Positions 1-8,971 are shown, counted from the stretch's first letter. The stretch is 15,755 nucleotides of DNA from an uncultured Porphyromonas sp. (GCA_945965245.1 CAMFNC010000069.1:1-15755); one strand, 5' to 3'. Translations and numbers: made by a program. The notes: a model not told the origin generated them from the sequence alone.

Positions 1-2
1 AA

Positions 3-752
3 GATACAGATGGGCATCATACGTATGATGTAGCGGCAAAAGTTGCATCTCCCAATTTTGAATATGGAAAAACCACAATGGTAACGGATGAAGAATCCAA
101 AAAACGTTATGTTTATCCGACAATCGAAAAAACATTCGGTACTGCCGGTGAGGCTTCTTCTTTTGATGATGCAGTTGCAGCTCAAAAAGAAGCAACCTCA
201 ATGTTTGTAACCGAAACAACCCATCCATATACAATAGGAACCACAGATTATTATTACAAGAAAGGAAACACTACATACGTCATCGTCCAAGGAACCTTCA
301 AGCCAGATCAGGCTCTATTGGCTCAGGGTGAGGTGGCTCCGACAGGAGAAACAAATCCTTCTATTTATTGGGGAACCTCTACCGGGCTTTTCTATTATAA
401 CCTTGAAAAAGCCAAAGCAGCCAACACACCATCAGATACATCTAAAGGCCAAGATGGGGTAGTGGAGTATAAGGCCGGAACCATGTACTACATAGCCTAT
501 GTTAACCCTAATAAGTTTACACCAACGGAGTGGGAATTTTCTCCTGTTGTGCGCAATAATGTGTATAACATCAATGTGAAAGCCTTTAAGAAATTAGGCC
601 TTTATCATGACCCCAATGACCCCAATAGTCCGGAAGATCCGGACAAACCGGATGATGATCCCGATAAACCGATTAAGGATCAAGAAACTCATATGGCTTA
701 TGAGATTACCGTAATTAACTGGGGTGTACACACTTATGACATTGACTTCTAA
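3..752 (+). CDS. Mfa1/FimA-like major fimbrial subunit, 3' part only
   Basis: The frame is open from the window edge, so the in-frame ATG at 78 is internal and not the start; 249 residues are visible. Type V fimbrillins are exported as lipoproteins, cut by an Arg-specific protease and polymerised by donor-strand exchange. The visible part is the end of the C-terminal domain: a segment beginning VVRNNVYNINV, then an Asp/Pro/Lys-rich linker (609-671), then a last beta strand ending in HTYDIDF. This layout (VVRNxxY strand, acidic proline linker, short terminal strand with a Trp) matches Mfa1-type pilins as I know them. The gene lies directly before a Mfa2/FimB anchor gene, the usual order in P. 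gingivalis fim and mfa loci. The lipobox and protease site lie outside the window. A minor or tip pilin is possible, but position favours the major subunit. Confidence 0.8.
   Translation, partial: DTDGHHTYDVAAKVASPNFEYGKTTMVTDEESKKRYVYPTIEKTFGTAGEASSFDDAVAAQKEATSMFVTETTHPYTIGTTDYYYKKGNTTYVIVQGTFKPDQALLAQGEVAPTGETNPSIYWGTSTGLFYYNLEKAKAANTPSDTSKGQDGVVEYKAGTMYYIAYVNPNKFTPTEWEFSPVVRNNVYNINVKAFKKLGLYHDPNDPNSPEDPDKPDDDPDKPIKDQETHMAYEITVINWGVHTYDIDF
609..671 (+). repeat. Asp-Pro-rich linker coding repeat in the pilin
   Basis: This stretch encodes about 21 residues made almost entirely of D, P, N, K, S and E, built from degenerate D-P-x or D-K-P units. The DNA shows matching short degenerate repeats (GACCCCAAT twice, then GATCCGGACAAACCG and related copies). 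It separates the C-terminal pilin domain from the final strand. Such linkers vary in length among related pilins. Confidence 0.6.
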
Positions 753-840
753 CTGACAGCTAAGAGATATAAAATGAAATAGCGAGGTGGGGAAGGATCC
801 GTTTCTTCATCCTGACAAAAGTGTAAATTATAGCATCGCT

Positions 841-863
841 CGGTAGTATTACAAGTATTACCG
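841..863 (+). promoter_or_regulatory. Stem-loop in the pilin-anchor intergenic gap
   Basis: CGGTAGTA (841-848) pairs with TATTACCG (856-863) through 8 bp including one G-T wobble, around a 7-nt loop. It sits in the 231-nt gap (753-983) between the pilin and anchor genes. No U-tract follows, so it is not a textbook terminator. It could attenuate read-through or protect the 3' end of the abundant pilin mRNA. Apart from this, the gap holds weak AT-rich repeats and no TAnnTTTG promoter box or convincing small ORF. Confidence 0.35.
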
Positions 864-983
864 CTATTGTCGTGAGCATCCGATACCTTCCTCATCTGCT
901 TTTCATTATCACTTGGAGTAGGCTCTCAAGTTCAGAATAAAATCATTCACAGCAGATTTTCTTATCCATTATTATTCAGAATA

Positions 984-1934
984 ATGAACTCTATACGCTT
1001 TTTCTTGATCATAGTCGGCATCTGGCTTTTGGGAAGTATAATGCCTTCTTGTAAGCAAATCATTTTTGACAACCTCGACTCTTGCGAACGTGGTATTTTT
1101 GTAAACTTGTACGACCAAACGGAATGTTCCGATACGCCAAGATTTCCACAAGTTCCGAACATACACTTGTATGCGTTTGATCTTCAGGATCGGTTAGTGG
1201 CCACAACTGTAATACAAAATCCACAATTGTTTCCGGGAAAAGAGTTTTTTATTCCTATTGCTACGCCGGGTTTGTATAGTGTAATAGCGTGGGCTGGTCT
1301 GCACAACGATTTATACGATACGACCCCTATGATTGTAGGCAAAACCGATCGAAAAGATTTGTTTTTGAAACTCAAAGAGCAGAACAGTCAAGTCCGGAAT
1401 CTTACGGGACATCGCTTATGGGTTGGTTGTTCACCCATAGTGGAAATAGGGAAAGAAAACTCTCTTTATGCTCATACTCGAGCCAATATCCGTGAAATTA
1501 CCAATAGAATTGAAGTAACCGTAGAAGGTTTGGACGCCCCGGAGCAGTATATCATAGCCATACGCTCGGCAAATGGAAGTTATTCTTTGAACGGAGAAAT
1601 CCTCCCGGATATCGAACTGAACTATCCAACACAAACATATATCCCGAAAGACAGTACCTTAGCAGCGAATTTCACAACCCTTAAATTGCAGAATGGTCGT
1701 AAGAGTTCGCTTATAATACGAAATATCAAGACCCAAAAAGTTCTCTTTATAGAAGACCTTGTCGGGGTCATTCTCCTAAGTCCGAGCAAGGATAATCTGA
1801 ATCTACGCTGCCTTAACGATTATCATGTCAGACTGAGAGTGCGTCGTTGCCCTCGTATTTCGGATACTTATACGGTAACCTCTATTTGGATCAATGATTG
1901 GCTTGTACATAGCTACGACATAGAATTTTCGTAA
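984..1934 (+). CDS. FimB/Mfa2-family fimbrial anchor lipoprotein
   Basis: This 316-residue protein has a hydrophobic signal peptide and a lipobox ending PSC, giving lipidated Cys23. The N-terminal domain follows the anchor-family pattern: a C..G.FVNLYDQ strand (about residues 35-45), a strand running IHLYAFDLQDRLV (about 60-72), and a glycine-rich strand with YSVIAWAG (about 98-105). In P. gingivalis the homologues FimB and Mfa2 stay lipidated in the outer membrane, cap the base of the fimbria, fix it to the cell and limit its length. About 316 residues is close to the usual family size. Its C-terminus (WINDWLVHSYDIEFS) resembles the end of the pilin encoded upstream. No Shine-Dalgarno motif precedes the ATG; an AT-rich palindrome (971-985) overlaps it. 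Accessory fimbrial genes follow on the same strand. Confidence 0.88.
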   Translation: MNSIRFFLIIVGIWLLGSIMPSCKQIIFDNLDSCERGIFVNLYDQTECSDTPRFPQVPNIHLYAFDLQDRLVATTVIQNPQLFPGKEFFIPIATPGLYSVIAWAGLHNDLYDTTPMIVGKTDRKDLFLKLKEQNSQVRNLTGHRLWVGCSPIVEIGKENSLYAHTRANIREITNRIEVTVEGLDAPEQYIIAIRSANGSYSLNGEILPDIELNYPTQTYIPKDSTLAANFTTLKLQNGRKSSLIIRNIKTQKVLFIEDLVGVILLSPSKDNLNLRCLNDYHVRLRVRRCPRISDTYTVTSIWINDWLVHSYDIEFS

Positions 1935-1989
1935 CCTAATATATCACTGTCGCATTATTATGCTACGTATGTAATCAACAAGGATAGAT

Positions 1990-3633
1990 ATGCACTTAAT
2001 GAAAATAATATATGGCAAAGCCGTTCTTGTATCTTGCATGATGGGAATACTATTTCTCTGTATCTCTTGTATCCCAACAAATTTAGGAGAAGAAGACGAT
2101 TTTGCAGTTTCCACATATGCTCGGTTTACGCTCCGTTCGCAAGGTTCCGGTCCTTCTATCAATCAAGACTTCCAAAATTGGGAAGATTGGGTAAAGACAG
2201 TAGCCTTTCTCATTATCCCAACAGGGGAAATGGAACGCCAAGGCTTTATATACACGGGGCATACAGGAAAAAGTCCAGCCATTAAAGTACCGGCAGGAAA
2301 GAACGATATCTATATTTTTGCAAATGTACCGGTATTTGAAGTTGATGGGCTTCTTCTTCGCTCCCAAGTAGAAGAGTATATGAAGCGAAAGACAGAATTT
2401 CGAGATTGGCATGGTGTCTCCAATGCTACTCCTGACGCATATGGTTTTCGGATGTCTCGAGTGTATTACAATCAATACATCCCGGCTATGCACCCTCAAT
2501 CAGCACCCTATGAGTGGATACCGGAAGCTACGTCTGCGGTAAAACCTCTCTACCCTGTCAGTTCGTATGGTACAGATCCTGTATCCGGGATACAGGTGGG
2601 TTTAGTGCGTTCTTGTGCTAAAATCACACTTGCGTTTACTGGACCGGGAATAGACAATATAAAGCGTGTTTCCTATCATGCTGCGGCAAAGAATACTACA
2701 CTAAAGCAATTACCCGAAGGCTCTCTTGTAGAGGAAGCCTTAGGGCAAGAATTTGTGATTAAGTCGGATCCTACAATGCCTTCCAAAAAAAAAGCTGTAC
2801 TATATGTTCCGGAGCGTATCGCTTCCAGCATGACCCTGACTCCTGCTTGGAACACAGTGTCAGACTTAGGAGAAAATGGAATCAATTACGTAATGATAGA
2901 GTTGAACTCCGGCAGAAAATATACATTCCCTATCATAAACAATGGTACCGCAGCCATCTCTAAAGCCATAGCTGAAACAGGAAAGAAGTTTTTAGATTTA
3001 GCCAAAGGAGGAGATCCCAACTTTGTTCCGGACTATAGTGTGGTACGCAACTTTCATTATCACCATAATATCTATCTGCCGGCAGAAAACAAGGAGGTGG
3101 AAATTGCACTTATGGTATTACCGTGGTCGCGGATAGAATCTGAGATGTCTTATGCCCGCCCCCGATATGAGGTACGGATTTATAGAGGCATAGAAGGAGA
3201 GGGTTCGGGTATTACAGGTGAATATTTCAAAGATATTAATGAAGAGATTGTTTTGCCGGATAATAGCAACAGACAGCCCACAGGTGTTACCATTAAAGTC
3301 AAAATCTCTGCACCTATAGGCGCTTTATGGACTGCCTCCATTACCAACGGACGTGAATTTGAACTTACGGGAGATGTGAATGGTACGATAGGTGTAGACG
3401 GGATTGTTGCTGGAGTTGACGAGTGGCACACGATGACCCTCAAGCCCAGAGTTCCATTTGAAGCGGAGCCCAGATATACACATTTTTTTATCACCGTAGA
3501 AGGTAAGGAATTATTTTTGGGATTTAAGGATGATGGTCTGGGAAATATGATACCGGACAATAGATTTATTGGAGATGGATCTGCCATTCAGTGGCAGTTT
3601 AAACAAGAAAGAAGGTTGCTCACTGGAATATAA
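1990..3633 (+). CDS. Fimbrial accessory lipoprotein (FimC/Mfa3 position)
   Basis: The product has 547 residues, with a signal peptide and lipobox CISC (Cys27); the ATG at 1999 is an equally plausible start. An N-terminal fimbrillin-like domain shows a strand TVAFLIIPTGEMERQGFIY (about 70-88) followed by NDIYIFANVPVF, the hydrophobic pair typical of this fold. A segment SCAKITLAF (about 208-216) corresponds to the RxxAKI segment of fimbrial accessory proteins. The C-terminal part (about 390-547) looks like another beta-sandwich, with ALWTASITNG centred on Trp447. P. gingivalis FimC is about 450 residues, so this one is longer. The gene begins 55 nt after the anchor gene and ends 36 nt before the next. 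The role is inferred from position and fold pattern: a minor component near the fimbrial tip. Specific orthology to FimC is not certain. Confidence 0.72.
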   Translation: MHLMKIIYGKAVLVSCMMGILFLCISCIPTNLGEEDDFAVSTYARFTLRSQGSGPSINQDFQNWEDWVKTVAFLIIPTGEMERQGFIYTGHTGKSPAIKVPAGKNDIYIFANVPVFEVDGLLLRSQVEEYMKRKTEFRDWHGVSNATPDAYGFRMSRVYYNQYIPAMHPQSAPYEWIPEATSAVKPLYPVSSYGTDPVSGIQVGLVRSCAKITLAFTGPGIDNIKRVSYHAAAKNTTLKQLPEGSLVEEALGQEFVIKSDPTMPSKKKAVLYVPERIASSMTLTPAWNTVSDLGENGINYVMIELNSGRKYTFPIINNGTAAISKAIAETGKKFLDLAKGGDPNFVPDYSVVRNFHYHHNIYLPAENKEVEIALMVLPWSRIESEMSYARPRYEVRIYRGIEGEGSGITGEYFKDINEEIVLPDNSNRQPTGVTIKVKISAPIGALWTASITNGREFELTGDVNGTIGVDGIVAGVDEWHTMTLKPRVPFEAEPRYTHFFITVEGKELFLGFKDDGLGNMIPDNRFIGDGSAIQWQFKQERRLLTGI

Positions 3634-3669
3634 TAAAGAAGCCACATTCTATACAAAAGTATATAGTTT

Positions 3670-6225
3670 ATGAATCGGATAAAAAAGACATTGTTTGCAG
3701 CTTTTGCCTTCATCTTGTTTTCCTCTTGCGTAGGAGACGAGAAAAATAGGCCGAATGATTTATTGAAGAATGAGTATTCTATAGGACTTACACTTGCCAT
3801 ACAAGGCCCTACCTCCATGAAACGGGCTGTATTGCGCTCGTCGGAAACTGGAAAACCTTTGCGAATGCAGGGTTATGAACCGGGTGATCAGGATTCGGGA
3901 AGCTATCTTACAGACCCCAATATTCTCAATGAGAACGAAATTGTTCGGCTCAATGTCTTCATTTTTTCGAATGATGGAAATCTTATTTTGGGATATAAAG
4001 ATGCCGATGTCATGCGCCAGGATGTTAATGCTTCCACTACAACCGGAGAATATAAAGCGATCCTCAGAATTCCACAAGACAAGGTAAGCATGATAGAGCA
4101 TAAGCCTGTAAAAATGGTAGTGATAGCCAATCCCCTTGCTGATATCATGGGCTTTTCTACCATAGAGACTTTGCAAAAGAAGGTGGAAACTTATACAGAA
4201 CTCAATGTAACAGAAACTCCACAAACAAGTTTTCTGATGGATGGAACCATAGAAGTAAACAATATAACGTGGGGGGCAGCAAAATCTTTTAAATTAGCAA
4301 CGCCGATTAAGTTGAAACGTGCCTTGGCAAAAATTCGTTTGCGTATAGCCGAAATAGCAGTCCGAGATTATCAAAATGGCATAGAAACTCCATATGAAGT
4401 AGTAGAGGAGAAAATAAGCGTAAAACTGGTGCATTATACTCAGAGTACCTCTCTGACAAATACTGTCCCATATATTCTTCCTGCCGACCAGTGGAAAGAA
4501 AGTGCATACCGGCCTATGAAGCTACTCTTCTTCCCAGGTAAGACCAATCCCAAAGAGACCGAAGGCCGGTTTTACGGTTCATTCCCTTTTTATGCTGGAG
4601 AATGCAAGTGGCATCCCGGAGACTCCAAACAAGAGACACATCTAATTGTCAAAATAAAACTCCGTCCGACTTATCATACTCCGGGAGATACTGGTATTGA
4701 TTATTACTACCGAATACCTATTAACTATCGTAAGGCTATGGATGGTGTGGAGGAGGAACGATTGCACAAAATCGAACGTAACTATTTATACGATGTAGTC
4801 ACAACTATAGAGCAGTTGGGCAGCTTAGACGAAGGCACTTCCTTGCCCATAGAGTCTAATATTGCCATTCAGCCATGGCCCGAAAAACCGGACGAAGTAG
4901 ATGGAACGGTGACAGATGCTCATTATTTGGTGGTAAAAGAGCGAGAACCGATAATGGCCAATATTGATACTTATACGATAGATTATATCTCCAGTTTGCC
5001 GGTAAAAATAGAGATTACGAAAGCTTATTATGAGTATTATGACAAATTTGGAGATTACTACAAGGTTGTATTCAGCTCCACAGATAATACATACAAATTC
5101 TATAAGGATAAAGAGGAAACCATAGGAGTGCCTTCTGCAAAAATAGAAGAAGCCGGATTAACCTTACCGGATAAACCGAATGGGACAAATGATGATGCTT
5201 CGGTTTTCTGGACGGTCGATAAATTTTTACAAGGAGGAAATCTTACGGTGAGCCATAAGATTCCCAATAACTTCGTGCCGTTCCGGATAGATCTGTTGGT
5301 TACCCAACTAAACACCTCCAAACCGCTCACAGAGACAGTTCACATAACACAATATCCTTCCATTTTTGTTACAGGGGAAAAATCTCCGGGATTTACCGGA
5401 GGAACTTCCATGATTTGGGATGGTTCTCAGTACAAAGTGCCCATAAATCCGGATGAAATACCCGACTTTAGATTTCATACCAGTTACGGTTCTCCTTATA
5501 ATTATCAGGGAAAAGAGTCCCTCAAGCCTCAACGTAACAATGTTTTTAACAGAGTGACAACAAAAGTACCGGCAGGAGAGGATTTTTTTATAGGGAATCC
5601 CGTAGATCAGGATCAGTACACAAAAACGGATCCTATTAGTAGTAAATTGGTTTCTCCTGAGTTTATCATTGCCACACAATATGGTATGTCGAAACGTATC
5701 CCTCAAAAAAGAAGTGTTCCGGAAGGCCCTTCTTATGAGCATATAGATTTCCCCGTAGGTTTTGGACCGTATGCAAGAAACTTGTTCAAAAGCGCTTTCC
5801 CTTACAAAGAAACTGATCCGGGAAGCACTTACTACAATATTTACAGGAGTTATTCTAATGCAGAAAATCGTTGTTATAATTATTTTGAGGGAGAGTATGG
5901 AACCGATGGTGATTATGAAGAAGCGTATCGATATAATGATGAAAACGCCACCTGGCGCTATAGAACAGTCAAAAAGACTTTTAAGTATCAAGGGAGATGG
6001 CGTGTACCCACAGTGGCAGAAGCAAGACTAATAGATCAAATTCAAGATAATCCCAAATCGGTTACGAAATATTTGATGTACGGAGAAGCCTATTGGACCG
6101 CTCAGGATGGAACTGCGTATAATTTCGTGGGAAATCAGGAACAATCCGGGTGGCCATATTCGGAAAAAAATGCCGGAATTCGCTGTATCTTCGACACTTA
6201 TATGCATAACGATAAGAAGAAATAA
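3670..6225 (+). CDS. Large fimbrial accessory/tip lipoprotein (FimD-like)
   Basis: This 851-residue protein has a signal peptide and lipobox FSSC (Cys20). Fimbrillin-type elements follow in order: a strand IVRLNVFIFSNDGNLILGY (about 92-110), KMVVIANPLAD, and RALAKIRLRIAE (about 217-228). The last 76 residues (from about 776) form a separate module beginning RWRVPTVAEARLI, continuing with YWTAQDG and ending GIRCIF. This is the pattern of C-terminal lectin/FGE-like modules in DUF4906-type fimbrial tip proteins of Bacteroidales. The family and position suggest a tip adhesin, with the C-terminal module as the likely binding part. P. gingivalis FimD is shorter (about 670 residues). Arg52 and Arg56 are candidate sites for Arg-specific maturation. 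Distant from the lipobox, the middle of the protein (about 400-700) has no motif I recognise. Confidence 0.72.
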   Translation: MNRIKKTLFAAFAFILFSSCVGDEKNRPNDLLKNEYSIGLTLAIQGPTSMKRAVLRSSETGKPLRMQGYEPGDQDSGSYLTDPNILNENEIVRLNVFIFSNDGNLILGYKDADVMRQDVNASTTTGEYKAILRIPQDKVSMIEHKPVKMVVIANPLADIMGFSTIETLQKKVETYTELNVTETPQTSFLMDGTIEVNNITWGAAKSFKLATPIKLKRALAKIRLRIAEIAVRDYQNGIETPYEVVEEKISVKLVHYTQSTSLTNTVPYILPADQWKESAYRPMKLLFFPGKTNPKETEGRFYGSFPFYAGECKWHPGDSKQETHLIVKIKLRPTYHTPGDTGIDYYYRIPINYRKAMDGVEEERLHKIERNYLYDVVTTIEQLGSLDEGTSLPIESNIAIQPWPEKPDEVDGTVTDAHYLVVKEREPIMANIDTYTIDYISSLPVKIEITKAYYEYYDKFGDYYKVVFSSTDNTYKFYKDKEETIGVPSAKIEEAGLTLPDKPNGTNDDASVFWTVDKFLQGGNLTVSHKIPNNFVPFRIDLLVTQLNTSKPLTETVHITQYPSIFVTGEKSPGFTGGTSMIWDGSQYKVPINPDEIPDFRFHTSYGSPYNYQGKESLKPQRNNVFNRVTTKVPAGEDFFIGNPVDQDQYTKTDPISSKLVSPEFIIATQYGMSKRIPQKRSVPEGPSYEHIDFPVGFGPYARNLFKSAFPYKETDPGSTYYNIYRSYSNAENRCYNYFEGEYGTDGDYEEAYRYNDENATWRYRTVKKTFKYQGRWRVPTVAEARLIDQIQDNPKSVTKYLMYGEAYWTAQDGTAYNFVGNQEQSGWPYSEKNAGIRCIFDTYMHNDKKK

Positions 6226-6287
6226 TAGAACAGTCTTATTGAGAAAGACCCCCTTCTCCTAATGTCTAATTTAAGAAGATTTTAACG

Positions 6288-8948
6288 ATGAAAATAACTA
6301 TCAAGAGCCTATGTTATATAATGCTGGGAGGGCTTTTTATGTTGGGAGGATGCACTTCAGAAGACGCATCTCATAAGATAAAACTATCTGTACTGAAAGA
6401 AGGAGAACACTTCACTGCCTCCTTTGGAATAGATGCCGAAATACTGAAAGAAAAGGCTTTGCGTACAGGAGGAATCGAAGATATAAAAGATGTGACCTCA
6501 CTACGTGTTTTGGTCTTTGACGAAAAAGGAAACTTCCTATATAGTGAAGATGCAACTCTTGGGGAAAGAGAGGGTGTGCTGGGGTTGTCCGATAATGATT
6601 TTTTGCCGGATCTCAGTCAAGATGGGATTACCCACATCAAGAAATTTAAGGTACAGCTGGTAAAGAGCCGCAAAAAGCGCTATGTTCATTTTGTAGCTAA
6701 TCATGATTGGACAGGGTTTAAACAAGACTATTTTGCCGTGGGCACTTCGGCAGGAGAGTTTCTGACTGATTCCTCATTGGTAAACCATATTGCAGCTCTG
6801 CAAGGAGATAACCCCAAAGCATTATCACTTTGGAGTCGCTACGAGGCTATTGGAGGGTTGGATGAACACACTTTCGATGGCAAGGTGATAAAACTGCTTC
6901 GTAACTATGCCAAGATATCCATAAAGTTGGGGGAACAGATTAATGCAGATCCTCAAAAAACATTTACATTAGAAAGTTATGCTCTATGCAATGTATCGGA
7001 TAGAGGTTCGGTTGTGCCGTTTATAACTCATGGTTATGAGATAGAATTTCCATTCTCTCCGAGTAAGGCCTCTGAGCCTTTCGGAACGAAACTATACCAA
7101 GATGAACATAATATTTTGAATGGAATGGAACAACTGTCTTTCATCTCTTCTGAAAAACCATACTATTTATTCGAGCGGGATAATGTACAAGCCGAAAAGA
7201 AAACCTACATTATCATTCGAGGGCAGAGAGTGAATACGCTCACAGGTATCCATGGCACTCGCTACTACAAGATAGACCTCATAAGTAGAAAACAGACAGG
7301 GCCTCAAGAATTCAATAAAGGTATAAGCTCCTATTTCCCTTTTATCCGCAATAAACACTATATCGTGAATATCGGGAGGATTGATTCTGATGGTTATGCA
7401 ACACTCGAAGAAGCTGTACAAGCTCCGGCAGGTAACAATATTTTTGCCGATACTCAATTGGAGGATTTCAAAAAAATATCAGATGGAAACTTCTTTCTTT
7501 CCGTCGATCCCATTCAGTTGGTGATTGTAAAGCCCGGAACTTACTCTTTTAATACATTTTATTCTGCTACAGAAGGCAATAAGCTTGTCAAATTCTATCC
7601 TTCTTGGGATGCTGTAGATACTCAAACACCGGAGGCCGGATATACATACATTGCAGGGAGTGACCCTTTTATGGGTCGGCTAACAAAGACTGATACGGGT
7701 TTTGAAATCGAAGTAAAAGATATTCCTAATGATGCCACTAAGTTTTATGATATAGAGGTTGTGGCTCTAAGAAAGTATAATGGTGTGCCTGTAGATGGTA
7801 TCACTGGAGCTACGGCACCACTTGCTCGTAAAGTGAGAATCAGCATAAATCAGCCATATCCATTCCGTGGAAAGATAACTTCTGGAGAAACAGCGGATAC
7901 GCGTAATCTTACTTTCCGGGTTTATGAAGAAGACCTCATTCCCAAGACGCTCTTTCCTTTTCCTGTATATATAAAAGCCGATGGACTCACTCCCATTAAT
8001 AAATCCGGTATACATAATATGACCATAGAACAAATCAAAAATCCTACAACTGGAAAAATAGAGGTGTTATATAAGTATATGGTGCAAGAGAGTGACCAAC
8101 AGGCAGGAACAGTGACTATACCCTTTAAAGTGAATAATCCGGATTTTGGCTCCGGAACCATAACTTTAAAAGCCGAATATTATCAAAATCAACTTATCCC
8201 CAATGATAAAATAATCTACTACAATGCAAGATTGAATCTAATGTATGAAAAACCTATAGGGTATAGCACCAGCTCTACATATGTTCCCAATGCTGCAGAT
8301 TTTGTGTTTAAGATCTATGACAAAGAACTTACAAAACAATCGCTGGCAGATGATTATAAGATTTCTTTCGAACCCAGTGGTAATGGTGATGGAATGTTTT
8401 CCATAAGTTTACCTCAAACTCTCTATGAAGCTTATAAAGGAAAATCTCTGACAATTACTGCCAAAGAACGCTTCGCACCCACGGATATAGGTTATGTGGA
8501 ATATACTTTCACCAAAACCATGACGGTGGCAGAATGGATGAAGGGTTATAGCGTAGAAACATCCACACCGGATACGAACTATGTATGGGATTTCTCTACC
8601 ATTGCAGTAAGTATTGTAGGGCGTTTGTATTATTATTCATGGCAGGGAAGTTACAAAGTTTTCAAAAATATTCCCCCGACTCAACAGCCAATGTATTATG
8701 GGAATAACAGTTTCTACGATTTAGACTATTATGATAAAGTCGATATTTCGTCCGACTTTGTTTGTAATCAAACAGCTTCTTATAATCATGATGGCGATCC
8801 TTATTTTAAATTTACATTAAACTCTACTAATATGGATGCTTTCAAAACCAAAACTTATCTTATGTTATGGTATGGCCCCGAAGCACATCAGGCAAAAACG
8901 CTTTCCGAATTAGAGAGCAGGCCCTATTATGAAATAGAGATAAAATGA
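6288..8948 (+). CDS. Large fimbrial accessory lipoprotein (FimE position), multi-beta-domain
   Basis: This 886-residue protein has a signal peptide and lipobox LGGC (Cys22). The N-terminal part has fimbrillin features: VTSLRVLVFDEKGNFLY (about 69-85), RYVHFVANHDW (about 136-146) and LLRNYAKISIKL (about 204-215), matching elements in the two preceding genes. From about residue 400 the sequence reads as serial beta-rich domains. Two share a signature: NLTFRVYEEDL (540-550) and DFVFKIYDKEL (671-681), suggesting a duplicated Ig-like unit. I see no von Willebrand A domain such as Mfa5 carries. It is much longer than P. gingivalis FimE (about 550 residues). It is the last gene of the operon, 62 nt after its neighbour and followed by a terminator-like hairpin. 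A surface-exposed tip or adhesin role is an inference; the binding target is unknown. Confidence 0.65.
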   Translation: MKITIKSLCYIMLGGLFMLGGCTSEDASHKIKLSVLKEGEHFTASFGIDAEILKEKALRTGGIEDIKDVTSLRVLVFDEKGNFLYSEDATLGEREGVLGLSDNDFLPDLSQDGITHIKKFKVQLVKSRKKRYVHFVANHDWTGFKQDYFAVGTSAGEFLTDSSLVNHIAALQGDNPKALSLWSRYEAIGGLDEHTFDGKVIKLLRNYAKISIKLGEQINADPQKTFTLESYALCNVSDRGSVVPFITHGYEIEFPFSPSKASEPFGTKLYQDEHNILNGMEQLSFISSEKPYYLFERDNVQAEKKTYIIIRGQRVNTLTGIHGTRYYKIDLISRKQTGPQEFNKGISSYFPFIRNKHYIVNIGRIDSDGYATLEEAVQAPAGNNIFADTQLEDFKKISDGNFFLSVDPIQLVIVKPGTYSFNTFYSATEGNKLVKFYPSWDAVDTQTPEAGYTYIAGSDPFMGRLTKTDTGFEIEVKDIPNDATKFYDIEVVALRKYNGVPVDGITGATAPLARKVRISINQPYPFRGKITSGETADTRNLTFRVYEEDLIPKTLFPFPVYIKADGLTPINKSGIHNMTIEQIKNPTTGKIEVLYKYMVQESDQQAGTVTIPFKVNNPDFGSGTITLKAEYYQNQLIPNDKIIYYNARLNLMYEKPIGYSTSSTYVPNAADFVFKIYDKELTKQSLADDYKISFEPSGNGDGMFSISLPQTLYEAYKGKSLTITAKERFAPTDIGYVEYTFTKTMTVAEWMKGYSVETSTPDTNYVWDFSTIAVSIVGRLYYYSWQGSYKVFKNIPPTQQPMYYGNNSFYDLDYYDKVDISSDFVCNQTASYNHDGDPYFKFTLNSTNMDAFKTKTYLMLWYGPEAHQAKTLSELESRPYYEIEIK

Positions 8949-8971
8949 AGCGAACTATAATTTAACCCAAT

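Noticed and set aside
931..985. Direct repeat TTCAGAATAA (931-940, 975-984) and AT palindrome (971-985) at the anchor gene start
   Set aside because: Short and AT-rich, with only two copies; not distinguishable from chance without comparison to relatives.
5308..5991. 227-codon open frame on the minus strand
   Set aside because: It lies inside the FimD-like gene, is rich in Ile/Arg/Phe typical of reverse-complement reading, and has no motif.
6241..6258. GAGAA/TTCTC hairpin between the two last fimbrial genes
   Set aside because: Only 5 bp and no U-tract; not enough to call a terminator.
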